Assembly (NCBI GenBank): GCA_907163345.1
Contig: CAJQUN010000496.1
Location: 62,001-126,000, forward strand
Length of the DNA: 64,000 nucleotides
Source: Haberlea rhodopensis
Lineage: Eukaryota; Streptophyta; Magnoliopsida; Lamiales; Gesneriaceae
Direction of reading: 5' to 3'
The position numbers and the translations under genes are program-made. The notes under the pieces are model-generated. The model worked only from the letters and a program-made list of their open reading frames with translations, searched no databases and was not told the DNA's origin. Positions 41,262 to 53,210 of this stretch are shown piece by piece (within the stretch, counting starts at the first letter, position 1; each line of letters begins with the position of its first letter).

Positions 41262-42232
41262 TAGGGGTTAGGATCCGCTGCTCTAAATCCAGTTGCTGAA
41301 ATCGATTGAGTAATTGATTAATTCACTTGTCTGATTATAGCTAATTGAGCTGTAATAGCTCTGGTTCTTAAAATAGTTGCACCGAAATATTAAATCGAGT
41401 TTGATTTACAAACCAAACAAAAAGCATCGAACTAATCTGCTATGAAACTGATTCAGCAAAGTAAAATTATAGTAGAAATAAATCACGCACATAAAGATAA
41501 ATGCACAAATATTTGTTTCTGAAATTTCAAAGATGATATAATTTTTTCATGTCCCCCTTATTTCAATGGATCCACTAGAAGAATTTGATTTATACAAGTA
41601 ATTTGTAAAAACTCACTTTAGCAAGCTTTTCTTGTCTCGCTGAAACTCCTAGCATCATTTCTATTTTTCAACACATCTAATTTATCTAACTCTCAAATTG
41701 TACAGACTATATGCATGATAGTTACACAAATAACTAATTTATAATCTCTCATTATAAGATTGAGGCTTTGTCACATACATTTGATCATATACATGATTAG
41801 ATATTCTGTAAACGATGGTGTGCGTTTGTGGGTATGCTCTCAACTAAACTGATGTATCTTTGCAGTTCCCCTTCGGATCGACCACTTTAAGAAGTATTCT
41901 TGAGGAGTTGTGAGGAGAGTGTGATCGTCCATCATGTTGTTCTTCACTCTTCAAGCATATAAATAGCCTTCACAATGATTTGTTTGTTAGATACAATATA
42001 TTCGTAGAGAAGTACTTGTACGATTTATAGTTTCTTCTCCAACATTTATATTTGACTTGTTGGCTATCTACAACTTGCTTTCTAACCTTTCTTGTAAGCT
42101 TCTCTTAATGAGATCTTGCTGGTGACAACTTTTTTGATATCTTGTTAACGACCACTTTGCTGAACTTACTCTTGAAGATTACTTGACTGTTCTCTATATA
42201 TGCAACGGATAGATCCGTTTAATTCCAACTAG
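41262..42232 (-). mobile_element. Decayed LTR of the family X/Sirevirus type
   Basis: GTTAGGATCC near the left end, then TTTGTTTCTGAAATTTCAAAGA, GTCCCCCTTATTTCAATGGATCC and ACTAGAAGAATTTGATTTATACAAG, parallel to 9110-9220 and 21620-21730 with many substitutions. Clearly older than the other copies. Ends only approximate. Confidence 0.65.
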
Positions 42233-42360
42233 GGATGTCAATGGGAGGGGTCCAGATCCGGACTTGCATTGAACCCGCCCCGATCCGTTTCAACCGGGTT
42301 TGGAAGCAGAGCGGGACGGGTCCTGAGATTGGCCAAACCCGCCCCACTGTACTTTTTTAA
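42233..42360. mobile_element. One end of a hAT-like element (TAGGGATGTCAATGGG type)
   Basis: TAGGGATGTCAATGGGAGGG followed by GGGCCCGCCCCGATCCG-like GC-rich sequence is the typical tip of a common plant hAT family. No matching right end or target duplication visible. Confidence 0.55.
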
Positions 42361-43006
42361 TTTTTTTTAAAGAATTAATATTGAATATGCATTTCACTTC
42401 TTTGATTGAACAATAATATGTCATTATTTAATTTATTTCAAAACTCATGTGTTCATGTTAAAGAAATTTGACATTTTGAAGGGAATGTGAGCAAATTAAT
42501 AAATATTTGGTAGCTTAAAGATAGTTTTACAACGAGCCTCTTTGTTATCATGATGTAGATAGGTTCTGTCAATCCTCAGCTATATATAGAGATTGATTTT
42601 ATCAATCCTTATCTGGACTCAGTTCAGCAGGCTCGGAATGTAAACAATGAGAACCAATTCTTTAAAGTGAAACACATTTTTTTACTTCTATGAAACTTCA
42701 ATTCAGAACCTTTAATTACACAAAAAACATTGATGTCCATCAACTTAATTATGAAACAAAAACTTATGTAATTTCAGTCAAATCAAATAACTAATGAACT
42801 ACTTAAACACATAAATAAAGTGAACATCGTTTAGTTAAATTGACAACTTCAAATTTTTTATTTTTTATAGACATCTTCAAATTTTAATAAACTATACCTT
42901 TCAACCTCCATCACAATCAAGTTTCCATCAATACTTTTAAATATATATATATATATATATATTAATTTTTAAAAATAGTAATTACTTAATTAATTATTAA
43001 AATTTA
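42361..43006. other. 3' flank of the pectinesterase gene
   Basis: A/T-rich, includes a TA run at 42940-42962. No separate gene. An AATAAA (minus) overlaps the bases just after the stop codon, probably too close to act as the main polyadenylation signal. Confidence 0.5.
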
Positions 43007-46000
43007 TTAGAGCCCGGAAACGAAAGAGACACCCGTGGAAGGCAGCCATGAATTCCCACCGATGAAATTAGCAACAGTAAACTTCGAAGCCTCCGGCGTC
43101 CCGATTACATTGAAACCAGGCCACTTCACCCTGCCGGAAGTCCCGGCGCCAGCTCCGTTGTTATCATACTCAGCAAAATACAATGATTTGTACACTGAAC
43201 CGCCGGCACCCGGCCACTCAACCCAACCACGGGACTGAATAACTCCATCGATACTCGACTGCATCACAACCGCCCTGGAATACTGTTTCCAGGGCCGACC
43301 CAGGTATGCTTTGTATGAGCTGGAAAAATCTGACCCGCCAGTGATTTTGCAGTTCTGGAGTGAAAAACCTGAGTTCTGTCCCGGGTCGCTCCTCCCATTC
43401 GCCAGGATCACGTCATACGCAGTGCTGCTACGCGGTCGTCGGAGGTATAAGGAGCAGCTCTGGAATACGGCGGCTGCATTGCCGAATATGAAGTCCACCG
43501 TGCCGTATATGTCGCATTCTCGATAGAACTGTCGGAGGGAGTGTGCGTACAGTGTGTCTTGATTACCTACGAGGCTGCATCTGTATAATACTGAGTGGTC
43601 TGATGATATGGTCAGCGCTATTGCCTGCTCGGCGGAGGCCCCCGCCGCGTTCTTAAACCCGATATCCCGTGCAATGAATCCGTCGCCGGTGATTGCTGGA
43701 AAATGAAGGGTGTAAATTGACATCACGGAAAATTAAAAATTCCTCATTATCAATTAAATTGGTATTTTTTTCATAACGGGGAGGATAATTTTTCAAAAGC
43801 TATTTACAAGATTCAAACCCGAGTTTGTTTTCAAAAGTAGGAATTTTTAACAAGTACAAGTACAAGTACAATGACAATTACAAGAATCATCACATTAAGA
43901 ACATAAGCCAACACTAACAATCAACAATCATTAAGACACTGAACACTATTTACAAAGATTAGAAACAAAGTCCACATACGTTAACTCAAGACCTCATATT
44001 GATCACGTTTTGGGGAAAAAAAGACAAAAATTCAAATTAATTGAACTAAAACTAAATTTTGGCAATCTACCGGCATAAGATAAGATATGCCAATTTTGTA
44101 ATTTTCCCATTATCTAAACTTGTTTATCACAATAATTCTTCATAAGTTTACAATTAAATAAAATTGCTATTTAAGCAAAATAATAAAAAAACAAACAGGG
44201 ATGTGTATTCGGTTAAAACCGAACCGACCGAATCAAATGGACCAAAACCGAATTAATTGGTTTTTTTTTTTACCATATCGAACCGACTAAATTATTTATT
44301 AAAAACTGAAATAACCGAACCAAATTAAAATCGGTTAATTCGATCGAGAACCGAATTAACCGATATTTTTTTAAAAAATATAAAATAAGATAATTTGACT
44401 TCAAACTTTTAAAATAAATAAAATCAAGTTAAATAAAAGGTTAGAGTAATTGATTTATAAAAAAAATTTAGAACAAGTTTTTAAATTATATTTAAAAAAA
44501 TTAAAAAAATCGGTTATTTATATTTTTAATATGAAACCAAAATTGAATCAAGTTAATCGATTTTTTTAACAAATCAAAATGCTCTTCGAATTAACTGAAT
44601 CGAATTTTCGAATTAATTTGGTTTGAACATATTATATGACCACAAATGTCTATTGGGCCAATGCATTTAAAATTTCACAATCACTCATTGAAGTTCGAAT
44701 ACGACATAAACATTTTGCTTAGTTTACCTCCTGATTTAGAAAATCCAGACAGGAAAACTACGGGGGTGTATTGGTTATAGACTTTTATTGATTTTTAATG
44801 ACGTTTATGGAGTTTAAAAGTCTAGAGGTATTCAATCCAGACTTTTATATACTCTACAAAAGTCTAATGGTATTCAAGACAGACTTTTGTAGAGTTTTAA
44901 AAAGTCAGGTGGTATTCGAACTTGGATTTTTACAACTCCATAAAAGTCTAAAGGTATCCAAAATCTCATAGACTTTTAATGACTTCTGTTGAAATCTCTA
45001 GGTACAAACTTTGATGCCCCATGTACATCCCAAAAAAGTTAAAAATTCTCCACCACTCATAGTAAAGATTTGGAATGACTTTTAATTCCTAATTATCATC
45101 ATCTCTCTTTACTCTTTGCTATTTTCATTTCCGACACGACCACCTCCCCATTGGCTTTTCCTCCACTGTTTTCTACATGTACCCTTTCTTTAATTCCTAA
45201 TGTACGGCTCTTTCTTCAATTATTGTTTTTTTCACATCTTATTTTTTTATCCAATATAATACTAATATTTACACAAGTATTTTGATAAAATAGCAAGTTA
45301 ATGTGCTCAATTTTATATTAAATGATAGATTTTTAAAACGATTGTATGGGCCTGTATCTATAAACAATTATAATAAATATTTTTCTAAAATAAAAGATAT
45401 TTATAACGATATAAATTATCATGTTTAATTTAAAAATATGTTTTAAGAATTTTTATAGTAGTCAACTATCATAAAAAAAATTTTAAGTTTATAAAATGTT
45501 ATTTAATAGAAAACTTTTGTTTTATTACACAAAATTATGGATTACAATTATATAGCAACATGAACTGAATCTTCAAAGTCGTCATCTTGAAGATGCAAAA
45601 AAAGTTGTTCAATATTTGCCATGCAAAAGAATTGAAAATGTGTTTTTCACATTTTTTACTGTTAAATAATTAAAATGTGTTTACATTAATAGTAAAAAAA
45701 AATTATATGTTGAAGAAGTTATTTATGTTCAATTGTTAGTTCAAAGAAATCAATTATAAGTTATAAAATCTATAGAGTCTATAAAATTCTTTTGATAATT
45801 CCGTGTAATTCTATAAAAGTTATTAGAAATCTATCAATTTCATAAAAGTCAATCATTTAAAAAAGTCATTAAAAGTCGATAAAGTCCATAGAAATCTATT
45901 GAAAAAGTCTACGAGACTCTATACAAATCTTTTTATAACTCCATGAAATTCTATAAAAGTCAATAGAAATCTATCAATTCCATAAAAGTCAATCATTTAA

Positions 46001-47107
46001 AAAAGTCATTAAAAGTCAATAAAAGTCTAGATTGAATACACCCCCCTAAGAAAAAGTATAATCCAGAAAGACAAGTCACCAAATTCTATAAAAAAATGAC
46101 AGAACAAGGAAAAAACTCACAAAAAGTTGAAGATCCCCGAAGAGAAGATCCCTTGCCCACACTGCTACTTGAGGATATGATCGTAGAATATTTTCCATCG
46201 CCAATCAAAGTGATCCCATCTTTATTAGTGTTGATTTTCTCATTGTAGTCACCCGATTTCACATATATCACGAATCGGCCTCCTTTTGCAGCCTGGATTG
46301 CATCAGAGATCGTATCGAAGTCCCCGCTTCCATCTTTCGAAACAACAACATTGGCTTTAATCTCCGTGCTTTCGAGCAGTCTCCTGTCGTTTTTCGATAC
46401 CCAACTCGGGAATTTTTCATCCACAAGCAGTCGTCTTGATCTTGTGGGAAGTTCATCTTTCGGATTTCGAGTTATTCTGTTCGCCAGGGCCAACGGATTG
46501 CTGCACAATTCAGAAAGATAGTCCATTTTCTTGTAAATTTCGGATAAAACGACATTTGACAGCACATGATCCTCAGCTGTATCCTTGCAAGTCTGTAGGA
46601 AAGTTAGAGCTGCACTAAGCCATGTTTGGATGTCTTCTTTGTACTTCTTCGGGGATTTTTGAATCGCCTCCTTCGCCTGATTAAGTCGTTTTAGCGCCAT
46701 TTCCATCAGTTCTTGACAGTCAGCTAAGCAAAATACAAAAAAACAAATCGTTTTTTCTTAATATATAATCAAATAATGTGAAAAATCGTGGTATGTGCAT
46801 ACATACCGATCGCCATCCGGGCTCGTTGAGCTTCGAGGGAGATGAAATGTGAGCTAAATTTAACAAAATTGGAACGAGGTAACCCCGTCTCGGAGATAGT
46901 TTTGTTGACAAGGGCATACAAGAAATCAATATTTTGATTCTTGGATCCTAATCCTGCCAATGTTTGTACACACAAGTTTGGATATCTGGTGTACCCACAT
47001 TGAGTTAAAATTTCCTCTGTATAACTATTCGTTGATGCCCAAGATATGGCACTTAAACTTGACAATATAGCTAATATACAAAAAACTATGCACTTTTGGA
47101 TTCTCAT
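43007..47107 (-). CDS. Pectinesterase with PMEI prodomain (3 exons, 530 aa)
   Basis: Pectin methylesterase removes methyl esters from cell-wall homogalacturonan, altering wall stiffness. Exon 1 is 47107-46807, exon 2 46723-46121 and exon 3 43695-43007; donors GTATGT and GTGAGT and both AG acceptors are present, and the summed length (1593 bp) stays in frame. An N-terminal signal peptide (MRIQKCIVFCILAILSSLSA) is followed by an inhibitor (PMEI) domain with its Cys residues (QCGYTRYPNLC, DCQELMEMA). RSRRLL and RRLL motifs at the junction are candidate subtilase processing sites. The catalytic domain has GSGDF, GDGFIARDIGF, QAIAL, GNQDTLYAH, DFIFGNA and YLGRPWKQYSR, so both Gln, both Asp and the Arg are present. 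Length is normal for a group-2 PME, ending FVSGL. The only convincing host gene in the window. Intron 2 is 2425 bp. Confidence 0.95.
44198..44640. mobile_element. Decayed hAT non-autonomous element in intron 2
   Basis: Left part AGGGATGTGTATTCGGTTAAA with ACCGAACCGACCGAA, A/T centre, right part GAACCGAATT-like. Parallel to 36142-36635. The right terminal repeat is no longer recognisable. Confidence 0.6.
44761..46048. mobile_element. PIF/Harbinger-like non-autonomous element in intron 2
   Basis: Left end GGGGGTGTATTGGTTATAGA and right end read inward GGGGGGTGTATTCAATCTAG, both followed by ACTTTTATTGA(C/T)TTTTAATGAC. The subterminal AGTCTA/AAAGTC motif recurs at least ten times from both ends (44780-45010 and 45760-46030). 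Target duplication is unclear (CTA on the left, TAA or CTA on the right depending on the end chosen). No transposase. Confidence 0.7.
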
Positions 47108-47184
47108 TTGGCTTGAAAATAGGGTTAAATTGGGGTGCCTTTTATGGTATTTTTATGGTGAACGAATTGGAAATGTAACCAGGG

Positions 47185-47192
47185 TTTTTATA
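47185..47192 (-). promoter_or_regulatory. TATA box of the pectinesterase gene
   Basis: TATAAAAA on the minus strand, 78 bp upstream of the ATG, suggesting a 5' UTR of roughly 45-50 nt. The duplicated promoter copy at 53218 includes this box. Confidence 0.65.
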
Positions 47193-47461
47193 GAGAAGTG
47201 ATCTTGGTTTTGGGTATGCAATTTGGGGACTTTTTGTGAGTAGTTTGGTTGTCAATTTCTTGAGGTTGGTCATTGCTGTACAGAGGTACAATACCTCATC
47301 GAAAAAGGCTTGATTGAGTTAGTATTGAGCTGAGTCGATTTAATGTATACCCTTATTTCAAAGTGCATGATCTTGTTTTATTTTATTTTTTTAGCACGCT
47401 GCTGGCAGTATGTTTTAACGTGGATTTGAACTCACACATCTTCGTTATTGGGAGATGTTTA

Positions 47462-47848
47462 TGTTAGCATAAATACCCTACAAGTCAAACGTTGGCTCAA
47501 TGGGCTTTATATTAACCCTGACCAAAATTAGCGTATTACAACTATAAATATGACATTTGTATCAGAGGGTTAGTACGACCTAATCACTCTCAATCAATTC
47601 ACGCTCTCTGAAAGTTCATACCAAACTAGCACTGGTGCTGAGCTTGTAGATCTGGTCAGGTTGGTTGGACTCGAGGGTCGCCGCTATCAGATTCACGTCG
47701 GTGAACGGTAATTCCTTTTCGTGCATTATATTTTGATATTTGCATGCTAATACATGAATCAGGCGCGATCGAACGTCCCCGGGTCAGATCTGTCACTGTT
47801 TATTTTCTGCTGCGTTTGGATCTGGCGCCGGGGTACGGAAACCCAACA
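47462..47848. mobile_element. 387-bp solo LTR in pectinesterase promoter
   Basis: TGTTAGCATAAATACC...GGAAACCCAACA flanked by perfect GTTTA (47457-47461, 47849-47853). The distal promoter copy reads straight across the site (53499-53515, GATGTTTATACCACTACG), proving insertion after duplication or loss-free absence before it. Contains CCTACAAGTCAAACGTTGGCTCA and GGCGCCGGGG. Family not identified. The insertion is about 355-740 bp upstream of the start codon. Confidence 0.92.
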
Positions 47849-48614
47849 GTTTATACCACTACGCCATATGGGGTTGTGACAGATATATGCATGTCAAGTG
47901 ATTATGCATTTGCTGTTTCAAATCAAAATTCAAATCATTGATGATTCAAATATTTTAAATATTCTTTGTAATCTAAGTCTTTTAATACCACCATTTTTTT
48001 ATTAGCATATTTAATATATTTTATTTTCAGAAAATTGTTTCTTAAATATATACAAGATTTAAAGAAATACATGAACCACTTGGTGGATTGCTAGTCAAAT
48101 GCTCAACTTTGCCCCAATAGATGTTACATCCCTGATCATAGTGTCGCTTTTTCGATAATTTTGATGTAATTATTAATTTTTTTTTTGGAAATAATACATT
48201 ATATTATAGTTTTTATTTGTCTTTAAAAAGCAATATAATGGATTTATTAACTCGAATAAAAAAACATAATTAAGGGCTTAAGATTATTCAATAAGAATTT
48301 TTGTGGGGTTCTCGTGGTGCCCCAGTACTTCGAAACGTTAATTAATTAATGTGAAATCATAATTATGTATATGATATGGGTTAATTAACCAATTTCTGAT
48401 TTCTCATTCACTCCAACTTTAGGGTATTAGGGTACCGTTGACACACACACACATATATATATATACATATATTGATTTAATATTCTTTTTGTTGAACTAC
48501 TTTCTTTAAAAAATAATAAGTAAACAAATAGTTATTTGGAATCGAAAATTATTTCCGATTAGAAACAAAAACAACTATATGTTAGTGAGAAATGTAGAGA
48601 ATTAATATTTAACT

Positions 48615-48930
48615 ATGGTAGGATCAAACGCTTGTCGCTTTACCAAAAGCTATAGCTGATGGTAACGGTGCAACTCAAATCTTTAAATCTTACAGCCTCA
48701 TAAACACCACGTTTCGATCGATGACATAACAATGACAATTGTAACCCAACAATCTCCCTCACAATAATTGCATTCCTTGCAACTCATGAGAATCAAACAT
48801 GTGATCAATCGCTTGCGGCTTTACCAAAAAGTTATAGCCGATGGTAACAGTGTAACTCAAATATTTTAAACAATACAACATCATAAACACCACGTTTCGA
48901 TCGATCATATCCAACAATTATTGTTATGGA
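48615..48930. repeat. Pair of ~180-bp repeats (GATCAA(A/T)CGCTTG type)
   Basis: Units begin GATCAA(A/T)CGCTTG(T/C)(C/G)G and contain CACCACGTTTCGATCGAT. Further units lie at 50735, 50925, 54755, 54935, 56975 and 57165. Units in S and T blocks belong to one family dispersed inside the larger tandem unit. No coding capacity; perhaps an old LTR piece. Confidence 0.7.
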
Positions 48931-50020
48931 AAATTGCAGAAAATTGCCATGTAAGTTAGACAGTCTTGGCTTTTGATCCTATACAAAAAGACCATCTATA
49001 ATCAATTTTGATAACTTACAGAATCAAAATCCTAGGAAATCCAGTTATTCGGACTTTAGCCCGACTAATCCGGGAGGAGAATGGCATTCTCATTTATTTG
49101 TCCCCAAGGTAAATTTGAATATGGTCATAACTTATACACACTTGAAGATAACTCTCATTTAGTTTTTTTTATACCTCATTGTGATTTGGTGTTCATATGT
49201 GGACATATAAATTTATTTAGATATATGGTTATATTTACTTATGAAAAGATATGTATGTATATTTTGGTGGATAAAATGTACAAGATTTTTTTTTTTCACG
49301 TACAAAAAATTTTTAAAAAATAAAAACAGATCTTTGATACATCAAATCATTTATTTAATTCTATAAAAAATCATTTATTTAATTTATAGCATGCTTAACA
49401 GGGTGGCTGAACATGTTATCGCACAAGTGGGCACCAATATCAACGATAAATTTATAATTTTATAAAACTAAAAAGGTAAATTGTATTAAACCATAAATTG
49501 TTATCGTAAATATACATGAAACTCTCACGTGTTAAGAAAATTAATAAAAGAACCCCTCTATTTCTTAAATTATGCATGAAACCTCAATGTGTTATAAAAA
49601 AAACAAAAAATTCCTCTATTTTTTTAAACCTTACACGTAACCCGTGCTAAGCAAATTATTCAAAAAAATATCCACTGTTTTTGTAAATCCCATACAAAAC
49701 CCCTCGATTGTTCAATATGCACTCCAATTTTTCCGCATCTACATATCTTATTCTTTTGTATAATGATTTCTTATTTAGTTTTAAAACGAACAATATTCAA
49801 AATGTTAAAGTGAATAATTTTTAAGATGTGATTTTAAAATAGATTATGAATCATATTCTAAACTTTTTCTTTAATGTATGCATTCTTGTTGACCAATTCA
49901 AATTCCTTTTTTTTTTTTTTATTTCTTTTCAAGTTTTGAATATATTGTGTAAACAACAATTACATATATAAAAAATGTGCATATTTTAAAAAAATCATAA
50001 AATATATTTACACAATAATA

Positions 50021-50021
<1 letters not shown>

Positions 50022-50067
<46 letters not shown>

Positions 50068-50220
50068 CATATATAAAAAAATGTGCATATTTTAAAAAAA
50101 TCATAAAATATATTTACACAATAATAAACATATATATATATATATTGCATTAAAAAAAATCATAAAATATATTGTGTTTAAAAAAAATCATAAAATATAT
50201 TTACACAATAATAAACATAT
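50022..50220. repeat. (TA)n and short ATAAACATATATA repeat cluster
   Basis: A TA run at 50023-50065 and three copies of AAAAAAATCATAAAATATATTTACACAATAATAAACATAT (about 49986, 50093, 50184). Part of block T; the cluster is reduced in copy 3. Confidence 0.85.
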
Positions 50221-51335
50221 ATATATATAACAACAACAATATAAGTTATATATAAACCTATATATAGACGTTTAAACTTATTTTCATAAAACTTGCATAT
50301 AATTTAACGAGATTAAATAAAAACTATTTATTTGTAAAATCGAGGAGTTTTGTGCATGATTTAAGAAAATAGATGGGTTTTTTTTTACCTATTTTGTTTA
50401 ACATATGTGGTTTCGTTCAATGTTTCAAAAAAGATGGGCCTTTTCACTTTTTTTTTAATAATATAGTGGGATGTCATGCCCAGTTTAAGTAAATAGATGG
50501 GTTTTTTTTTTGCTTATTTTGTTAAAACATGGAGGTTTCGTGCATATTTACCAAAATACAGGGGGTTTTATGCAATCTACCCAAATTAAAAATTCCTTAC
50601 TTAATATCTCTTGATACAAAATAAAATTTTAAAAGCTCGCAAGAAGGATGTAGCCTTTGAGCCTTAATTAGCACCATAGAAAATGATTGATTAATCAAAA
50701 GATGAAATAACTTCGAACAAATTTGATTAACTAGAATGTAGAATCCAACACTTGCCGTTTTATAAAAATTATAGTTGGTGGCAACGATACAACTCAAATC
50801 TTTTAAACCATCTAACAGTTCATAATAAAGACAATTACTGCACCACAACAACCAGTATTCCAATAATTGAACTTTCTTGCAACTCATGAGCATCGAGCAA
50901 TTGACATTATCTCTGATACCAATTGTATGATCGCTTGCTATTTTTCCAAAAAACTATAGAATGTGCTAACAGTGCAACTCAAATATTTTAAGCGTATAAC
51001 AGCTCAAGCGCCAAGATTCGATCACTCTCCTAACATGAGCAATTATTATACCATAGTATAGGAGTTTGACCTTGTGTGTGATACATACTATTGATTTTAT
51101 TTAATTTTTCTTGTTTGCATTTTTTTTATTAATGTTCGAAATAAATTATATTTTTTCCATACTTGAAGAGATAAGAATAAAACTTAACCAAAAATGGAGA
51201 AACACTAGTTTCCAATAGTGATGAATTTGATGTTTTATTGAATATTAAAAACATTAATAATTAGAATAAGAATAATGATCACGAGGACAAGGAAATATAT
51301 AATAACAATGAATACAATAAATATTCATAAAAGCA

Positions 51336-52284
51336 TTCTGTTCAACTCATCAGCAGTTTTCCATTTCACGCCGGGTTCTCCAATTGCGGTTATGCTCATG
51401 CACCCCTACACCATTTATTCCTCTAGGATTTCCAAGAATCTGCAAGACTAGCTCGGTGCACTCTTGAATTCCACAGAAACCACTCTCTGGCTCCCTTGAA
51501 TTTTCCACAGAAAAAAACTCCTTCCTTCAAGAAATCTGCACGTCAGTTCATGAACTCCAAGAAAGCTACTTCTGTAATTCCTTGATTCCAAGATAGCTCC
51601 TGCCCTTTCTTGCTTCCATCAGAACAACCTGTTCTTGCAGTCCATTTCAATCTGTTCCACATTGGCCGAACCACACCGATCCTTGATCGTATTTCTTGTC
51701 GTGGTCGTTCCCATAGACGGCGCCACTTGTTATGGATTACCCATGTAATTCCCCATCAAGAAATCAATATGCAAAGCCAATTTGAAACTGATATTACCAA
51801 ATGCATTTTAAGCCCACAGATTGTTTTGAACTTAAACAAAAAATGGCATGAACCTTCGATGAACAACAATGGAAGTGGTAGACAACGGATTTATAGACAC
51901 ACACTAATGGACACACAAGATCAACCACACAGCAACAAGAATTCAATCAATGAAAACGAATACAGAAAGTAAGAACAATAGACCCCGAGTTTTACGTGGT
52001 TCGGTCATCAAATCGACCTACATCCACGGGAGGATATTTTCAATGATTCACCATTACACCAAGCAATACATTATATGATTTACCATTTGATTCACTTCTG
52101 TGATTTACGATGAATCTTCCATGGAATCAATTGCTTCAAAAAACTCTCTGGCTCTTGATCATCCACTCGGGTCTTTTCTTGAGTCTCACATTTTTGCCTT
52201 CTTTTTCTGTCTCTCCCTCTCTTCTTCTGTATTATTTAATGCCCTTTATATAGAAGAAGTTAGTCACCTATACAGCAGGTAACA
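51336..52284 (-). mobile_element. Truncated LTR retroelement: leader, PBS and 557-bp LTR
   Basis: The LTR 51728-52284 has perfect TGTTA/TAACA ends. Left of it, GTTCCCATAGACGGCGCCA reads on the minus strand as TGGCGCCGTCTATGGGAAC, a well-known plant retroelement primer site. The remaining 51336-51706 is leader. The LTR carries AGTTTTACGTGGTTCGGTCA and CTACATCCACGGGAGG, like 7885-7920. It inserted between tandem unit copies 1 and 2. Frame 51610-51972 has no known product. Confidence 0.8.
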
Positions 52285-52389
52285 GCCTAGCTTGAACCAG
52301 TCATCCATGTAACTGCCATTTCTTGGTCTTGAAAATTGTGGAGCCTTCAATATGTTTCTAGTGCATTTGCAATAATTGATAAGGTGATA

Positions 52390-53150
52390 CATCAGTTTAC
52401 AAATACAATTACGGATAATTGAGACTTCGCATGGTTTGAGAGAATCAAACTTCGCTTTGGCGGTCATTGCATTCCTCACGTTCCAGCGTTTCTGCTCTGA
52501 CGGCCTCATCTTTACCATGTTTGTATGTTTGTATTGTGTCGTTGTCTCATTATCGAAGTTTGATAGTTATATATTATGTCCCTCATGATCGTTTAATATA
52601 TTTCATGTTTCTAAATAATAAGTGTAATAATACTGAATGGTCGGTGAGGTAACTAGTACTATAAAAAAATGTGGGTAAAATATTAAATAAAATTGTTTAG
52701 TGGGTAACATATAATATTATTATTATTATTTTTTAAAAAAGTATAGGTAAAATATATTATTTTTAAAAGTTCATGCCAGTCAGCTCAACTTTGCCCCAAT
52801 AGAAGTTACATCCCTGATCATAGTGTCGCGTTTTCGATAATTTTGATGTAATTGTTTTTTTTTTGTTGAAAATATTGCATTATATTATAGTTTTTATTTG
52901 TCTTTAAAAAGCAATATAATGGATTAATTAACTCGAATAAAAAAACATAATTAGGGCTTAAGATTATTCAATAAGAATTTTTGTGGGGTTCTCGTGGTGC
53001 CCCAGTACTTCGAAACGTTAATTAATCAATGTGAAATCATAATTATTAACCAATTTCTGATTTCTCATTCATTCCAACGTTAGGGTATTAGGGTGCCATT
53101 GACACACACACACACACATACACACACACACATATATATATATATCTATA

Positions 53151-53202
<52 letters not shown>

Positions 53203-53210
53203 TTTGATAT
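52390..53210. repeat. Upstream tandem unit, copy 2 (V and R blocks only)
   Basis: V (52390-52775) matches 53850-54228; R (52780-53210) matches 48093-48510 and 54234-54630. It ends TTTTTGTA and joins directly to ACCAGGG of promoter copy P' at 53218. Confidence 0.8.
53102..53201. repeat. (CA)n/(TA)n microsatellite, ~100 bp
   Basis: CACACA followed by TATATA, expanded relative to the short versions at 48440-48470 and 54580-54612 in the sister copies. Confidence 0.95.

Larger units (their letters stand above)
47178..51335. repeat. Upstream tandem unit, copy 1 (adjacent to pectinesterase)
   Basis: Order: promoter piece P (47178-47461), solo LTR, Q (47849-48083), R (48090-48510), S (48510-49420), T (49420-51335). 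Each block recurs in the same orientation and order further right. The ~480-bp block V, present in copy 3 between Q and R, is missing here, with AGTC left at the join. Confidence 0.85.

Noticed and set aside
43035..43526. Plus-strand ORFs over the pectinesterase
   Set aside because: Antisense to exon 3, which has full family conservation on the minus strand.
43696..43726. Extending the exon 3 reading frame to the ATG at 43726
   Set aside because: The AG acceptor at 43696-43697 restores the family sequence and frame with exon 2; the upstream Met lies in intron.
49919..50104. Ile/Tyr-rich membrane-like peptide
   Set aside because: Encoded by TA and TAAACA repeats; composition artefact, as at 1103-1345, 12200-12454 and 53152-53334.
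51610..51972. 120-aa ORF
   Set aside because: It runs across the primer-binding site and into the LTR of a truncated retroelement and resembles no protein I know.
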